DNA from: Planctomycetota bacterium
GTDB lineage: Bacteria; Planctomycetota; Planctomycetia; Planctomycetales; Planctomycetaceae
NCBI GenBank assembly: GCA_027618475.1
Contig: JAQCEJ010000010.1
Span: 26,464-90,463, forward strand
DNA: 64,000 nt
Direction of reading: 5' to 3'
Made by a program: the position numbers and the translations under genes. The notes below the pieces were generated by a model. The model saw nothing but the letters and a program-made list of their open reading frames with translations. It searched no databases and was not told where the DNA came from. Position 1 is the stretch's first letter, and the number at the start of each line of letters is the position of its first letter. Of this stretch, positions 54,805 through 63,806 are shown piece by piece.

Positions 54805-55488
54805 ATGGGATTCATAAAAAAATTCTTCAAAACATCCACGCGCGAAGGACAGGTTCGAACCACTCGCAGCAGTTTTGAAAACCTCACCGAAGAACAACTC
54901 GAAACGCACCTCAGTATTGCCCGATACGGCGACTATATGCTGACGGATGCCGTTCGCCCGTCGTATACTCTCGATGTCGTTCCTCAAAATGGTTATCGCC
55001 GGGATACCTATACCGATCGTGAAACAAAAATTGACATTCCTGTGCTGATGGTTTCGGCATCGTCTGAAAAACTGATGGACATCTTCGTCGATCTGCTCGA
55101 CCCCTTGGGAGACGAAGTTGATGTCGTTCTCGAAACCAGTCATGAGAGAACGTCGTCAGGTCATCTCGACCTCTATCGAGAACAAATCGAATTGCCAATT
55201 TTAAAGAGCACCTTATACGACTTCGAAGAAATGCTGCTGAACGACGGCTGCACCGGCATTGCCGTCATGAATCCACGCGTGCCTTTGGAAGTGCAGTTCG
55301 ACGAGCATAAACTGCTAATCGTCTATGGCCGGGACTTATGGGATTTTGAGGACGTACTCGAAGAGCACAACATTCCTCGCGATCCGCAAATCAAATTCAT
55401 CACCGAGGCCGAACACGTCCACTCGTCGCGAGACGAATTCCTCAGACAGTTTGACCAGCTGCGCTACAGCTTGGGAATTGACGACTGA
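54805..55488 (+). CDS. Conserved Planctomycete-type protein of unknown function
   Basis: A 227-residue protein starting MGFIKKFFKTSTREGQ, predicted soluble and acidic, with no signal peptide, membrane segment or catalytic motif that I can name. A mixed alpha/beta pattern is suggested by IDIPVLMVSASSEKLMDIFVDLLDPLG and LLIVYGRDLWDFEDVLEEHNIP. The start is the ATG after AAATATA; a longer frame from 54688 would add a non-conserved stretch. Its arrangement is single, convergent with the TPR/alpha-CTD gene. It may belong to a lineage-specific family. Confidence 0.65.
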   Translation: MGFIKKFFKTSTREGQVRTTRSSFENLTEEQLETHLSIARYGDYMLTDAVRPSYTLDVVPQNGYRRDTYTDRETKIDIPVLMVSASSEKLMDIFVDLLDPLGDEVDVVLETSHERTSSGHLDLYREQIELPILKSTLYDFEEMLLNDGCTGIAVMNPRVPLEVQFDEHKLLIVYGRDLWDFEDVLEEHNIPRDPQIKFITEAEHVHSSRDEFLRQFDQLRYSLGIDD

Positions 55489-55600
55489 CGAACCAAAACG
55501 ATAGGGGAGCGGGGCTCAGAAAACGCAAGCCGATACTAGGCCGGAAACCTTCGCAGCGCAGCGTTTCGAAATCCGCTTCTGACGTTTGCCTCGGGAACGC

Positions 55601-56914
55601 TTAATCGTTTCTGAGGCTCATGCCTCGTTCTTCGAGCTCGGCACGAATTTCGTTCAGCGATGTTACGCCGAAATTGCGCACCGAGAGAAGTTCGTCGGCG
55701 CTGCGGGCCATTAATTCACCGATGGAAGCGATTCCCAGCCGTGTGAGGCATTTCCTTGCACGAACTGAAAGGCTCAACTCACTGACCGGCATGCTCATAA
55801 GCGATTTCTGCTGCGGCGAAAGATCGTCGCGCTGGTAAGTCGTTTCAGGTGGTTTGGCGTGTGACAGGGCCTGTCCAATATGGAGTCCCCGCGTGGCCAT
55901 AATTTCGTTGATTTCATTGAGCGAGGTCTCGCCGAAATTCTTGTTGGCCAGGAGATCCTGTTCGGTGACACGAGTCAGATCGCCGAGCGTAAAAATAAAG
56001 GCCTTTTCGAGACAATTCCGGCTGCGGGCCGAGAGTTCGAAGTCGGTGATGGGAACCTTGAGAAGTTGTTCCAACTCCCTTTCGCGACGTTGGGCATCTT
56101 CGTCGTAGTACATTTCGTGCGTGGCTTCGATGTCCTTCAAATACAACATCGCCCGTTCGTGGTCGGGTTCAACATTGAGCACGCGGGTGAAGCAATACGC
56201 CGCCGCCTGATATTGATCGCAATCTTCGTAAAGCAGACCGAGGTTCAGTAGGCCGGCAATTGTCAACGGTGCTTTCGAGAGAGCCCGCTCGTACAGGCGA
56301 ATCGCATCGTGTTCGTTCCCCATTTGATTGTTCAGTGCTGCCAGACGGAAGAGCGCACCAGTGTGCTGGGGATCCATATCGGCACATCGTTCGAAATACT
56401 CGATGGCTCCGAAATAATCTCCTTTGTCGGCGAGCAGAGCCCCCATCTGGTACGAGTATTCCGCGCGTGTGGCTCCGTCGCGTCCAGTACTTCTCAGCAG
56501 TTGTTCGGCTTCGGCCTCGTTTCCTGCCAGCCGCAGAGCGCCAACGCGGCAGAGCGTGCACAGAATATTGTCATAACCCAGTTTTGCCGCTTGGGTGAAT
56601 GCTTTCTCGGCCTGAGCATAATCTTCGCGGGCCATGTGACAACGGGCGATATAAAACTGTGCCATACCGTCGTTGGACAACGTCCCGAGAATCTGATTGG
56701 CCGCATCAAAATCGGAGAGGATGTATGCGGTGATGCCAATAGTCAGCGTGTCGCGCGTCGTGGGATTGGCCTTGGCTTTTAGCTCAGCCAGCGCAGTACG
56801 GGCTTCACGCACCTGTCCAAGGATCAATTTCGAAAGTTTTTCGGCCTCATCGGGGCCGAAAGAGTAACTGCTGAGAATGATGGTACGAGCGTCGGGCGGT
56901 TCTGGTGTCGTCAT
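55601..56914 (-). CDS. TPR protein with two RNA polymerase alpha C-terminal domains
   Basis: A 437-residue protein. TPR-like helical repeats cover about 50-270. Two alpha-CTD modules follow: residues about 283-345 (FELSARSRNCLEKAF and NFGETSLNEI) and 370-435 (LSLSVRARKCLTRLG and NFGVTSLNEI). In E. coli alpha-CTD, R265, N268, K298 and S299 contact DNA or regulators: here the R265 equivalents are kept in both copies, N268 is kept in copy 1 but Lys in copy 2, K298 is Thr in both and S299 is kept. There is no RNA polymerase core part. It is downstream of rpsR on the same strand. ATG at 56914 is preferred over GTG at 56932. Confidence 0.85.
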   Translation of the reverse strand: MTTPEPPDARTIILSSYSFGPDEAEKLSKLILGQVREARTALAELKAKANPTTRDTLTIGITAYILSDFDAANQILGTLSNDGMAQFYIARCHMAREDYAQAEKAFTQAAKLGYDNILCTLCRVGALRLAGNEAEAEQLLRSTGRDGATRAEYSYQMGALLADKGDYFGAIEYFERCADMDPQHTGALFRLAALNNQMGNEHDAIRLYERALSKAPLTIAGLLNLGLLYEDCDQYQAAAYCFTRVLNVEPDHERAMLYLKDIEATHEMYYDEDAQRRERELEQLLKVPITDFELSARSRNCLEKAFIFTLGDLTRVTEQDLLANKNFGETSLNEINEIMATRGLHIGQALSHAKPPETTYQRDDLSPQQKSLMSMPVSELSLSVRARKCLTRLGIASIGELMARSADELLSVRNFGVTSLNEIRAELEERGMSLRND

Positions 56915-57281
56915 TACTTTTTCGTGTTTCACTTTGGTTCACCCCTGTTACAGATGTGCCAGGAGATCGTTGTGTTGGTGAGGCGTCTCGAACGGTGGTT
57001 AGGGATCAATCCATCACACGATCACTTCACTACACAACGGAAATTCTCACCGAAATGCGTCAAGCCATCGCTTTACCTCCAACCGGTGCCGATCGGTTGG
57101 AAGGTAAACAGTCAAGGAAAACATTAGTCAGTCGGATCATTGCAAAAACAGAATTGCGGTGCTTTTTCTCGATTGGCTCCGCTCCACCCAAAGTAGACAG
57201 ATTACGAATCCATATCGCCCCAAAATCTTGGGTCAGGTATTTCGTCCAATGATCCTGTCTGTGAACGTCGATAAGATCGGC
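56915..57281. other. Spacer with a strong hairpin between rpsR and the TPR/alpha-CTD gene
   Basis: No gene is supported. TTTACCTCCAACCG (57072-57085) pairs with CGGTTGGAAGGTAAA (57094-57108) with one bulged base and an eight-base loop. No T tract follows on either strand, so it is not a standard terminator. It lies in the 5' region of the TPR/alpha-CTD transcript, about 140-175 bases before its start. Confidence 0.65.
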
Positions 57282-57563
57282 TTACTCGTCGGGAACATAC
57301 GGCAACAAGGCCATAAACCGAGCCCTGAAAATTGCGTCTCGTACGGCCCGTTGATACTTGGCACATGTCCCCGTACGGCGACGGGGAGAAACGCGTCCTT
57401 CGCGATCAATCATGGCCCGTAACGTTCGCAAATCTTTATAGTCCACATAAATCGGACGGGGAGACTTGTCGCAACCGTCCGGACAAAACCGGCAACGGAG
57501 CTTCTTTTTCAGTCGGGCTTTTTTCTTACGTAACTTCTTAATTTGTGTTTTGGTGAAGCTCAT
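57282..57563 (-). CDS. rpsR: 30S ribosomal protein S18
   Basis: A 93-residue S18. The basic N-terminus is followed by [14 protein letters not shown] and the conserved core [18 protein letters not shown], with [14 protein letters not shown] near the end. The cysteines suggest the zinc-binding form. In most bacteria it lies between rpsF/ssb and rplI; here it is isolated, followed on the same strand by the TPR/alpha-CTD gene. The ATG at 57563 follows a GGGTGAG ribosome-binding site. Confidence 0.96.
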   Translation of the reverse strand: MSFTKTQIKKLRKKKARLKKKLRCRFCPDGCDKSPRPIYVDYKDLRTLRAMIDREGRVSPRRRTGTCAKYQRAVRDAIFRARFMALLPYVPDE

Positions 57564-57872
57564 CTCACCCTGCCTTCCTCATCTCTTCACAACGAATATG
57601 ATATTCTCGGACACCGCAAAGAACGGCTCCGCGCGGAATACGAGCCCGAAGCTCAAACCGAACCAGAGATTATGCCCACTCCCTTAAAAACTTGCAACTG
57701 TTCGGGAAAAGTTTGTAATTGCGGGACGGAAATCGTTATTTCCCTCAACCAGTCAGATCGAATGCCCCATCCCCTTTCGACGGCCAACCACTTTCGATTA
57801 TCGTCGAAACTCCCTAAAATGGGAGGAGTCCCGTACATTTTATGAATCTACTGAGTGGAAATTGCCTCCATC
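57564..57872. other. Spacer between rpsR and folE
   Basis: About 310 bases divergent between rpsR (minus) and folE (plus). No protein is supported with confidence; a 57-codon frame at 57672-57845 with a CNCSGKVCNC motif is possible but has no supporting context. Confidence 0.4.
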
Positions 57873-58472
57873 ATGAGTGAAACCCCACCTGAACCTGAAC
57901 AAAAAAACATAGATCTGCCCCGTATCGAAAACGCCGTACGGGAGATCCTGTTAGCCATCGGGGAAGATCCTGATCGATCAAGTCTGATCGAGACCCCGCA
58001 ACGGGTGGCGCGAATGTATGCCGAGCTGTTTGCAGGACTCCACGCCGACCCCTCACGTCATCTCCAAAAGACGTTTCAGGAACGATACGACGAACTCGTA
58101 CTTGTCCGCGACATCAGTTTCAACAGCATGTGCGAGCATCACCTTCTCCCTTTTATGGGGGTTGCCCATGTCGGTTACCTGCCGAGTGGAAAGATTGCCG
58201 GTTTGAGCAAACTGGCCCGCGTCGTCGAAGAAGTTTCGAAGAAGCCTCAAGTCCAGGAACGAATGACTCACCAGATCGCTGATCTCGTCAGTCGCGAACT
58301 CGACGCCAAAGGAGTCGTCGTCGTGATCGAAGCGACACACACGTGCATGACAATTCGCGGCGTACGAAAACCAGGAAGTCTGACCGTCACCAGTGCGGTG
58401 CGCGGCTTGTTCAAATCCAACCAGTCCAGCCGCGCGGAAGCGATGGCCCTCATCAACCGAAAAAACGCTTGA
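57873..58472 (+). CDS. folE: GTP cyclohydrolase I
   Basis: A 199-residue type I GTP cyclohydrolase that makes dihydroneopterin triphosphate for folate or pterin synthesis. Zinc ligands are in [12 protein letters not shown] and HTCMTIRG, the substrate pocket is at [13 protein letters not shown], and the helical end is MTHQIADLV. The start MSETPPEP is preferred over an ATG six codons upstream. The stop codon TGA of this gene overlaps a TTG that could start the next gene (bases 58469-58472), suggesting coupling. Confidence 0.97.
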   Translation: MSETPPEPEQKNIDLPRIENAVREILLAIGEDPDRSSLIETPQRVARMYAELFAGLHADPSRHLQKTFQERYDELVLVRDISFNSMCEHHLLPFMGVAHVGYLPSGKIAGLSKLARVVEEVSKKPQVQERMTHQIADLVSRELDAKGVVVVIEATHTCMTIRGVRKPGSLTVTSAVRGLFKSNQSSRAEAMALINRKNA

Positions 58473-58513
58473 TTGCTCAATTTGCACTACGATTGCTGTG
58501 CGGAATCAGCGGC

Positions 58514-59248
58514 ATGTGGCTGCTCATGCCCCGCCGCGCCGTGTCATCTGGTTTTTTTCGCATTCAGATGTTGCTAGGGCTCGGGCTCGGAGTTCTCACC
58601 GCATTATCCATGTCTGCGTTGTCGAGTGGAGAATCGAACCTTCTTCCACTCGGTGTAACAACAACTCGCATACTCTGCATCGTATTAGCAGCCACCGCAT
58701 TTGCCGGCTCGGTAATGTGGACGCTCGAACGCCGCCGCGCAGGGCTCCTCTTCGCTGCGGCCGTATTTCTCGATGCCCTCACGCTGCTGTTATACGGTAT
58801 GTCGCCGGTGAATGCCGATTCAGACTCCTCGACGCAAATCATGATGGCCCGCAGTGTCGATGTGGCCTCCGCCGGAATTCTGGGAACATCAATGACCGCC
58901 ATGTTGCTCGGTCATTGGTATCTGACGTCCCCTACGATGTCGCTTGGTGTTCTCGCTCGATTGAATTTTTATTATGGAATTTCGATATTCACGCGAACGG
59001 TTGTCGCAACGCTGGGACTTGTGGGAGGTTGGGAACATTTGCATGGAGGCTTGCCACTCGTCTGGTTGATTTTTCGTTGGACCGCCGGCCTGATTGGACC
59101 GGCTATTGCCTGTTACATGGTGACGAACATCCTCAAATACAAAAACACGCAATCGGCAACGGGCGTGCTGTTCGGCAGCGTGATACTTATTTTCATCGGT
59201 GAACTGCTTGCTGTTCTGCTTTCACGAGAACTTCGCTACCCGATGTAA
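58514..59248 (+). CDS. Multi-spanning membrane protein of unknown function
   Basis: About 244 residues with roughly seven or eight hydrophobic helices, starting MWLLMPRRAVSSGFFRIQMLLGLG. An in-frame TTG at 58469 overlaps the stop of folE and could be the true start, adding 15 residues. The frame is not explained by any known domain I can see. It follows folE on the same strand and precedes a small zinc-ribbon membrane protein by 28 bases. Function unknown. Confidence 0.62.
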   Translation: MWLLMPRRAVSSGFFRIQMLLGLGLGVLTALSMSALSSGESNLLPLGVTTTRILCIVLAATAFAGSVMWTLERRRAGLLFAAAVFLDALTLLLYGMSPVNADSDSSTQIMMARSVDVASAGILGTSMTAMLLGHWYLTSPTMSLGVLARLNFYYGISIFTRTVVATLGLVGGWEHLHGGLPLVWLIFRWTAGLIGPAIACYMVTNILKYKNTQSATGVLFGSVILIFIGELLAVLLSRELRYPM

Positions 59249-59276
59249 CGTGCGTAACGAAGAGGTAAATTTTGAA

Positions 59277-59747
59277 ATGACGTCCATTCAATTCATCTGC
59301 CCTCGGTGCTCTCAAGGAACCGGTGCCGAACTGTCGTCTGAGACTGATCGATTGCACTGTCCAAACTGCCAATGGGAATCGTCGAGGCCTGTGCCGATGA
59401 ACGCCGTTTCTTCGTCTTGCCCGGTTTGCGGATGCGACGATATGTGGCGACAGAAAAACTTTCCACAAAGTATTGGTCTGTTTATGGTCGGGCTCGCTAT
59501 GGCCTTGAGCACCTGGGCCTGGATGCGTTACGAACCGGTCTGGGCATTGGGAATTCTGCTGTTCTTCGCTCTAATCGACTGGGTGTTGTACATAGTGATG
59601 CCGGACGTACTCGTCTGTTACCGTTGCCGGGCGCGCATCTCAGGACTTCCCAACGAAGCGATCGTGCCGAAATTCGACCTCGAAATTCAGGAGCGGTATC
59701 GACAAGAGGAGATCCGCAGGAATCAGCAGTCTCCCCCGGCAAATTAG
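59277..59747 (+). CDS. Zinc-ribbon membrane protein of unknown function
   Basis: A 156-residue protein with CxxC pairs at C8/C11, C28/C31 and C48/C51, two membrane segments at about 68-85 and 95-115, and a final CYRC pair near 122-125. Such multi-ribbon small membrane proteins are common in Planctomycetes and are of unknown function. The start ATG at 59277 is preferred to an upstream frame that overlaps the previous gene. It ends about 140 bases before the FAD/Fe-S gene. Confidence 0.65.
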   Translation: MTSIQFICPRCSQGTGAELSSETDRLHCPNCQWESSRPVPMNAVSSSCPVCGCDDMWRQKNFPQSIGLFMVGLAMALSTWAWMRYEPVWALGILLFFALIDWVLYIVMPDVLVCYRCRARISGLPNEAIVPKFDLEIQERYRQEEIRRNQQSPPAN

Positions 59748-59890
59748 GAGTTACTTGCAAGACATTGAAGCCTCTTCGTCCCTTATGATCGTCGACAAAT
59801 ATCGATATGATTTCCTCCATCACCATTCTTCTCATAGATCTACTCGATTTCTTGATGCACCCTTGACTCTGTTGATTACTGAGGATTCTC

Positions 59891-62860
59891 GTGGACGAAC
59901 TGCGACGACGCATTGTCGAAGATCTTTCCGGCATGATCACGGGGGAAATCCGTTGTGATCGACTGGTGAATTCGATGTATGCGAGCGACGGGAGTCTTTT
60001 TCAGGTCACGCCGTTGGGAGTGGTCTTTCCGCGAGACCAAAACGACGTAGTCGCGGTGGCTCGATATGCCGGTGAGCAGAACATCGCGATGATTGCGCGC
60101 GGAGCCGGAACGAATGTGACAGGCGCTTCGTTGGGAAACGGCCTGATCATCGATTTCTCGAGATTCATGAACCACATTTTGTCGATCGACGAAACGATGG
60201 TACGCGTGCAACCGGGTGTCGTGCGCGATCAGCTCAATCAGGCGTTAGCACCGCACGGTCGTTACTTTGCCCCCGATCCGTCGAATTCATCCATTACGAC
60301 GGTCGGTGGCATGCTCGCCGTAGACGCCGCCGGCTCGCATTCAATTCGCGACGGATCGGTTCGCGATCACGTGCGTCAGTTGCATCTCGTATTGGTTGGG
60401 GGCGACCATTTCGACGTTGGTGTCGAATCGATGGAGTCGTTTTTTTCTCGGACGACCGACGAATACCATCAATCAAGTCTGACACGCGATGACCGCTCGT
60501 CGTCGGAAGCGAAAAAGCGGAAAATCCTCAGCCAACTTGGACAATTGCTGAAAGAACAGCAGTCGCTGATCGAAAGACATCAGCCGCACCTCATCCGCAA
60601 TTCAAGTGGATATTTTCTCCGAAACGTGCTTTCGGATGGCGTACTGAATGTTCCGCGGATGTTGGTCGGGTCAGAGGGTACACTGGCATTGTTCACCGAA
60701 GCGGTGCTGCACACGTCGCCGATTCCTCCGTTTCGCGGTGTCGTGCTGATGCTGTTCGGTGAACTCGAACAAGCCGTGCGCGCGGTGCAGACAATCATTC
60801 CGCAACAAACGAGCGCTTGCGATTTGCTCGACCGTCGATTACTGACGCTTGCACGGGAAGCCGATGTGCGGTTTGAGAGAATTATCTCGCCTGCCGCCGA
60901 GGCGGCGCTGCTGGTCGAACAAGTCGGATACAGCGCCGAGCAGGTGCAGCAACGGATACAACAGGTCGTTCACCAGGTCCGTTCGTTGCACTCGCGGATG
61001 CAAGTGGCCCAGGAATCGTACACGGACGATGAGATCGATTTTCTCTGGTCTCTGCCGCGAACCGTCGTTCCATTGTTATCTCAGCTGAAAGGCCATCACC
61101 GACCGCAGCCATTTATCGAGGACGTCGCCGTCCGTCCCGATGCATTGCACGAATTTCTTGTTCAGACGCAAAAGGTTTTTCAGAAGCATCAGGTCACATC
61201 GTCGCTTTATGCTCATGCGGCGGCGGGCCAGGTGCATCTGAGACCGTTTCTTCCGGCACTCATGCCTCACGATGCCGGGTTTCTGCAGGATCTCGCTCAC
61301 GATCTGTATCAAGTGGTGTTCAGCGTGGGAGGAACTATCAGCGGGGAACATGGAGATGGCATGTCGCGGACGGGATTTGTCCGACAGCAGTACGGCCCGT
61401 TATATGCCGTTTTTCAACAGATCAAAGAAATTTTCGACCCGCACAATTTGCTTAACCCGGGAACAATTCTGTCGAACGAGACCGATCCGATCGTACAATC
61501 TCTGCGACTTCAACCTGAGAAAACCGAAGAATACGTCGAATTGCAGTTGCTTTGGCGACCTGCTGAGATGGTACAGACGGCGGTCCGTTGTAATGGCTGC
61601 GGATCGTGCCGCACGCTCGAACCCGAATCGCGGATGTGCCCGTTGTTCAGGCTCGATTTGCACGAAGAATCGAGTCCGAGGGCCAAAGCGAACGTGATGC
61701 GAAATCTGGCGGCAGGGCAGCTTGATCCGCAGATCATGACGACTGCTCCCTTCAAACGCCTTGCAGACCTCTGCTTTAACTGTAAACAATGTGTCAAAGA
61801 ATGTCCCTCCAATGTCGACATTCCGCATCTCATGATCGAGGCCAAAGCAGAGCATGTCTCGGCGAACGGCTTGCCGAATACCGAATGGATTCTGTCGCGA
61901 GTTCACGCCGTGGGAACGTGGGGTTGCCGCCTGTCGTGGCTGATCAATCCGGCGTTACGCAGTCGGCCGGTACGCTGGTTACTCGAACATCTGGTCGGAC
62001 TGGCCCGGGAACGGACGGTCGCTCCTTATTCAAGTAAACCGTTTGTGAAGTCGCTTCCTAAGGATTTGACCACGAAACCGGAGAAGAACGGCGACCTACC
62101 CCGGGTTGCATATTTCGTCGATTATTTTGCCAACTATCACGACTCGACAATTGCCCGTGCGTTTATCGCCGTGCTACAGCACAATGACATTCCCGTGTTT
62201 GTCCCGCCGGGACAGACGTCGTCGGGCATGGCGATGGTTTCGGCCGGTGATCTTCAGGCAGCCCGGCGATTAGCACAACAGAATCTTCGCGAAATGATCG
62301 ACCTCGCCCGTGAAGGCTTCCGAATCGTCTGTACCGAACCGGCGGCGGTTCTTTGTTTGCGCGATGAATATCCGCTGGTACTGGATCATCCCGATACTCA
62401 GCTTCTTTCGCAAAGCGTGCACGAAGCTGGGGCATTTCTCAAGGAAATGCACGAACAAAATCTGTTGCGAACCGATCTGAACGAAATCGATATGTCAGCC
62501 GGTTATCATCTACCGTGCCATCTAAGATATCTGACGTCAACGTCGTCGTTCTGCGATTTATTGACGTTGATTCCGAAACTACAGGTCCATGCAATCCACG
62601 CCGGCTGTTCGGGCATGGCGGGAACATTCGGTCTCGCCTCGGAAAACTATTCCCGTTCGATGCAGATCGGAGAAGAGTTGCGACACCAGATTCAAGATCC
62701 CGAGTATCAATTCGGGCTGACCGAATGCAGCAGTTGCCGTATTCAAATGGAACAGGGAACGAATCAACGTGTACTGCACCCGGTCGTTCTGCTCGCCTGG
62801 GCATATGGATTGTTACCAGATAATCAGCGGGAATTTTTAGCAAAACGTACTCGATCGTGA
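59891..62860 (+). CDS. FAD-linked oxidase fused to Fe-S oxidoreductase (GlcD/GlcF-like)
   Basis: A 989-residue cytoplasmic fusion. The N-terminal FAD-binding_4 domain covers about 35-200 with IARGAGTNVTGASLGNG; the FAD oxidase C-terminal domain spans about 200-560 (ISGEHGDGMSRTGFV). Two 4Fe-4S sites follow: CNGCGSCRTLEPESRMCP and CFNCKQCVKECPSNVDIP. The CCG-type domain is divergent: GQTSSGMAM replaces the usual CCG, while AGCSGMAGTFG keeps a cysteine. The layout resembles D-lactate/glycolate dehydrogenase-type fusions that pass electrons to quinone or a soluble carrier. The start is GTG at 59891. It precedes moaD by about 55 bases. Confidence 0.9.
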   Translation: MDELRRRIVEDLSGMITGEIRCDRLVNSMYASDGSLFQVTPLGVVFPRDQNDVVAVARYAGEQNIAMIARGAGTNVTGASLGNGLIIDFSRFMNHILSIDETMVRVQPGVVRDQLNQALAPHGRYFAPDPSNSSITTVGGMLAVDAAGSHSIRDGSVRDHVRQLHLVLVGGDHFDVGVESMESFFSRTTDEYHQSSLTRDDRSSSEAKKRKILSQLGQLLKEQQSLIERHQPHLIRNSSGYFLRNVLSDGVLNVPRMLVGSEGTLALFTEAVLHTSPIPPFRGVVLMLFGELEQAVRAVQTIIPQQTSACDLLDRRLLTLAREADVRFERIISPAAEAALLVEQVGYSAEQVQQRIQQVVHQVRSLHSRMQVAQESYTDDEIDFLWSLPRTVVPLLSQLKGHHRPQPFIEDVAVRPDALHEFLVQTQKVFQKHQVTSSLYAHAAAGQVHLRPFLPALMPHDAGFLQDLAHDLYQVVFSVGGTISGEHGDGMSRTGFVRQQYGPLYAVFQQIKEIFDPHNLLNPGTILSNETDPIVQSLRLQPEKTEEYVELQLLWRPAEMVQTAVRCNGCGSCRTLEPESRMCPLFRLDLHEESSPRAKANVMRNLAAGQLDPQIMTTAPFKRLADLCFNCKQCVKECPSNVDIPHLMIEAKAEHVSANGLPNTEWILSRVHAVGTWGCRLSWLINPALRSRPVRWLLEHLVGLARERTVAPYSSKPFVKSLPKDLTTKPEKNGDLPRVAYFVDYFANYHDSTIARAFIAVLQHNDIPVFVPPGQTSSGMAMVSAGDLQAARRLAQQNLREMIDLAREGFRIVCTEPAAVLCLRDEYPLVLDHPDTQLLSQSVHEAGAFLKEMHEQNLLRTDLNEIDMSAGYHLPCHLRYLTSTSSFCDLLTLIPKLQVHAIHAGCSGMAGTFGLASENYSRSMQIGEELRHQIQDPEYQFGLTECSSCRIQMEQGTNQRVLHPVVLLAWAYGLLPDNQREFLAKRTRS

Positions 62861-62915
62861 TGAACAGTAAACGATTGAATGATGACCAGAGGATCCTGAA
62901 AAGGTTGTGACGACA

Positions 62916-63161
62916 ATGGATTTTCAAGTCAAAATGTTTGCCAGAGCCCGTGATCTTGCGGACGCGGATAGTGTGACCGTCGCTCTTTCCGGCTCTTGTA
63001 CTATTGCGGATTTACGCCGTGCCCTCAGCGAACAATATCCAGCATTGCAACCGGTTATGACGAACCTGTTGATCGCCGTCGACAATCAATATGCGACCGA
63101 TGAGATGCCGATCGCTCCGCAGGCAGAAATCGCCTGTTTTCCCCCGGTCAGCGGTGGATAA
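62916..63161 (+). CDS. moaD: Molybdopterin synthase sulfur carrier subunit
   Basis: An 81-residue ubiquitin-fold protein ending in PVSGG, the diglycine tail that receives sulfur for molybdopterin. The pattern MFARARDLADADSV then CTIADLRRALSEQYPAL then IAVDNQYATDEMPIAPQAEIACFPPVSGG (shown here as AEIACFPPVSGG) is MoaD. It is followed by moaE and moaA, which fixes the assignment. An in-frame GTG at 62907 is an alternative start. Confidence 0.93.
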   Translation: MDFQVKMFARARDLADADSVTVALSGSCTIADLRRALSEQYPALQPVMTNLLIAVDNQYATDEMPIAPQAEIACFPPVSGG

Positions 63162-63329
63162 AGCCGAATGATCATCGACATTCGACAGGATTTTCACTCC
63201 GCAGTTGCCTATAATTGAACGTTCTCTCGATTCAACGTGTAGGAGCGTTGATTTTCCACCTGAAACGTGGTCAATTGAAGGGAAAGGCTCTTCGAAGTTT
63301 TATCCATACACGGCCCGATTTTCTGACGA

Positions 63330-63803
63330 ATGAAAAATTACACGGAATTCAACGACCGCATCGAGCTTACCGATGCTCTGATCGACTACACCCAGCTGAC
63401 GGAGGCGATTCGCACTCATCAGGCGGGCGCAATCATTTTGTTCCTCGGTACCGTTCGCGAAATGACGCAGGGACGACAGACATTGTGTCTCGACTACGAA
63501 GCTTACCCAGAGATGGCACTCGCTAAAATGCGCGAACTCGCTGGCGAAACTCGCAATCAGTGGCCTGTCGAAAAACTCGGAATTATCCATCGGCTCGGAC
63601 ATCTCGAACTCGGCGAGATCAGTGTTGCCGTTGCGGTGAGTTGTCCGCATCGCAAACACGCATTTGAAGCGGGACAGTACCTCATCGATCGGCTGAAAGA
63701 AGTCGTTCCCATCTGGAAGAAAGAGAACTGGAGCGACGGAACGACCGCATGGGTTCATCCCGGCAGCGGTTCTCCGATTCCTCTTCAAAAGGGGGGAACA
63801 TAA
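63330..63803 (+). CDS. moaE: Molybdopterin synthase catalytic subunit
   Basis: A 157-residue MoaE, which with thiocarboxylated MoaD converts precursor Z to molybdopterin. Signposts are GAIILFLGTVREMTQG, LDYEAYPEMALAKM, CPHRKHAFEAGQYLIDRLKE and VPIWKKENW. The gene is about 170 bases after moaD and its stop is directly followed by the moaA start (four bases between). Confidence 0.95.
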   Translation: MKNYTEFNDRIELTDALIDYTQLTEAIRTHQAGAIILFLGTVREMTQGRQTLCLDYEAYPEMALAKMRELAGETRNQWPVEKLGIIHRLGHLELGEISVAVAVSCPHRKHAFEAGQYLIDRLKEVVPIWKKENWSDGTTAWVHPGSGSPIPLQKGGT

Positions 63804-63806
63804 CGC

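Noticed and set aside
57672..57845. A 57-codon frame with CNCSGKVCNC
   Set aside because: It has a cysteine motif but no ribosome-binding site and no clear homology; too weak to list as a gene.
58393..59202. Overlapping plus-strand frame through the membrane protein gene
   Set aside because: It is arginine and histidine rich with no hydrophobic helices, unlike the chosen frame, which has a clear multi-helix profile.
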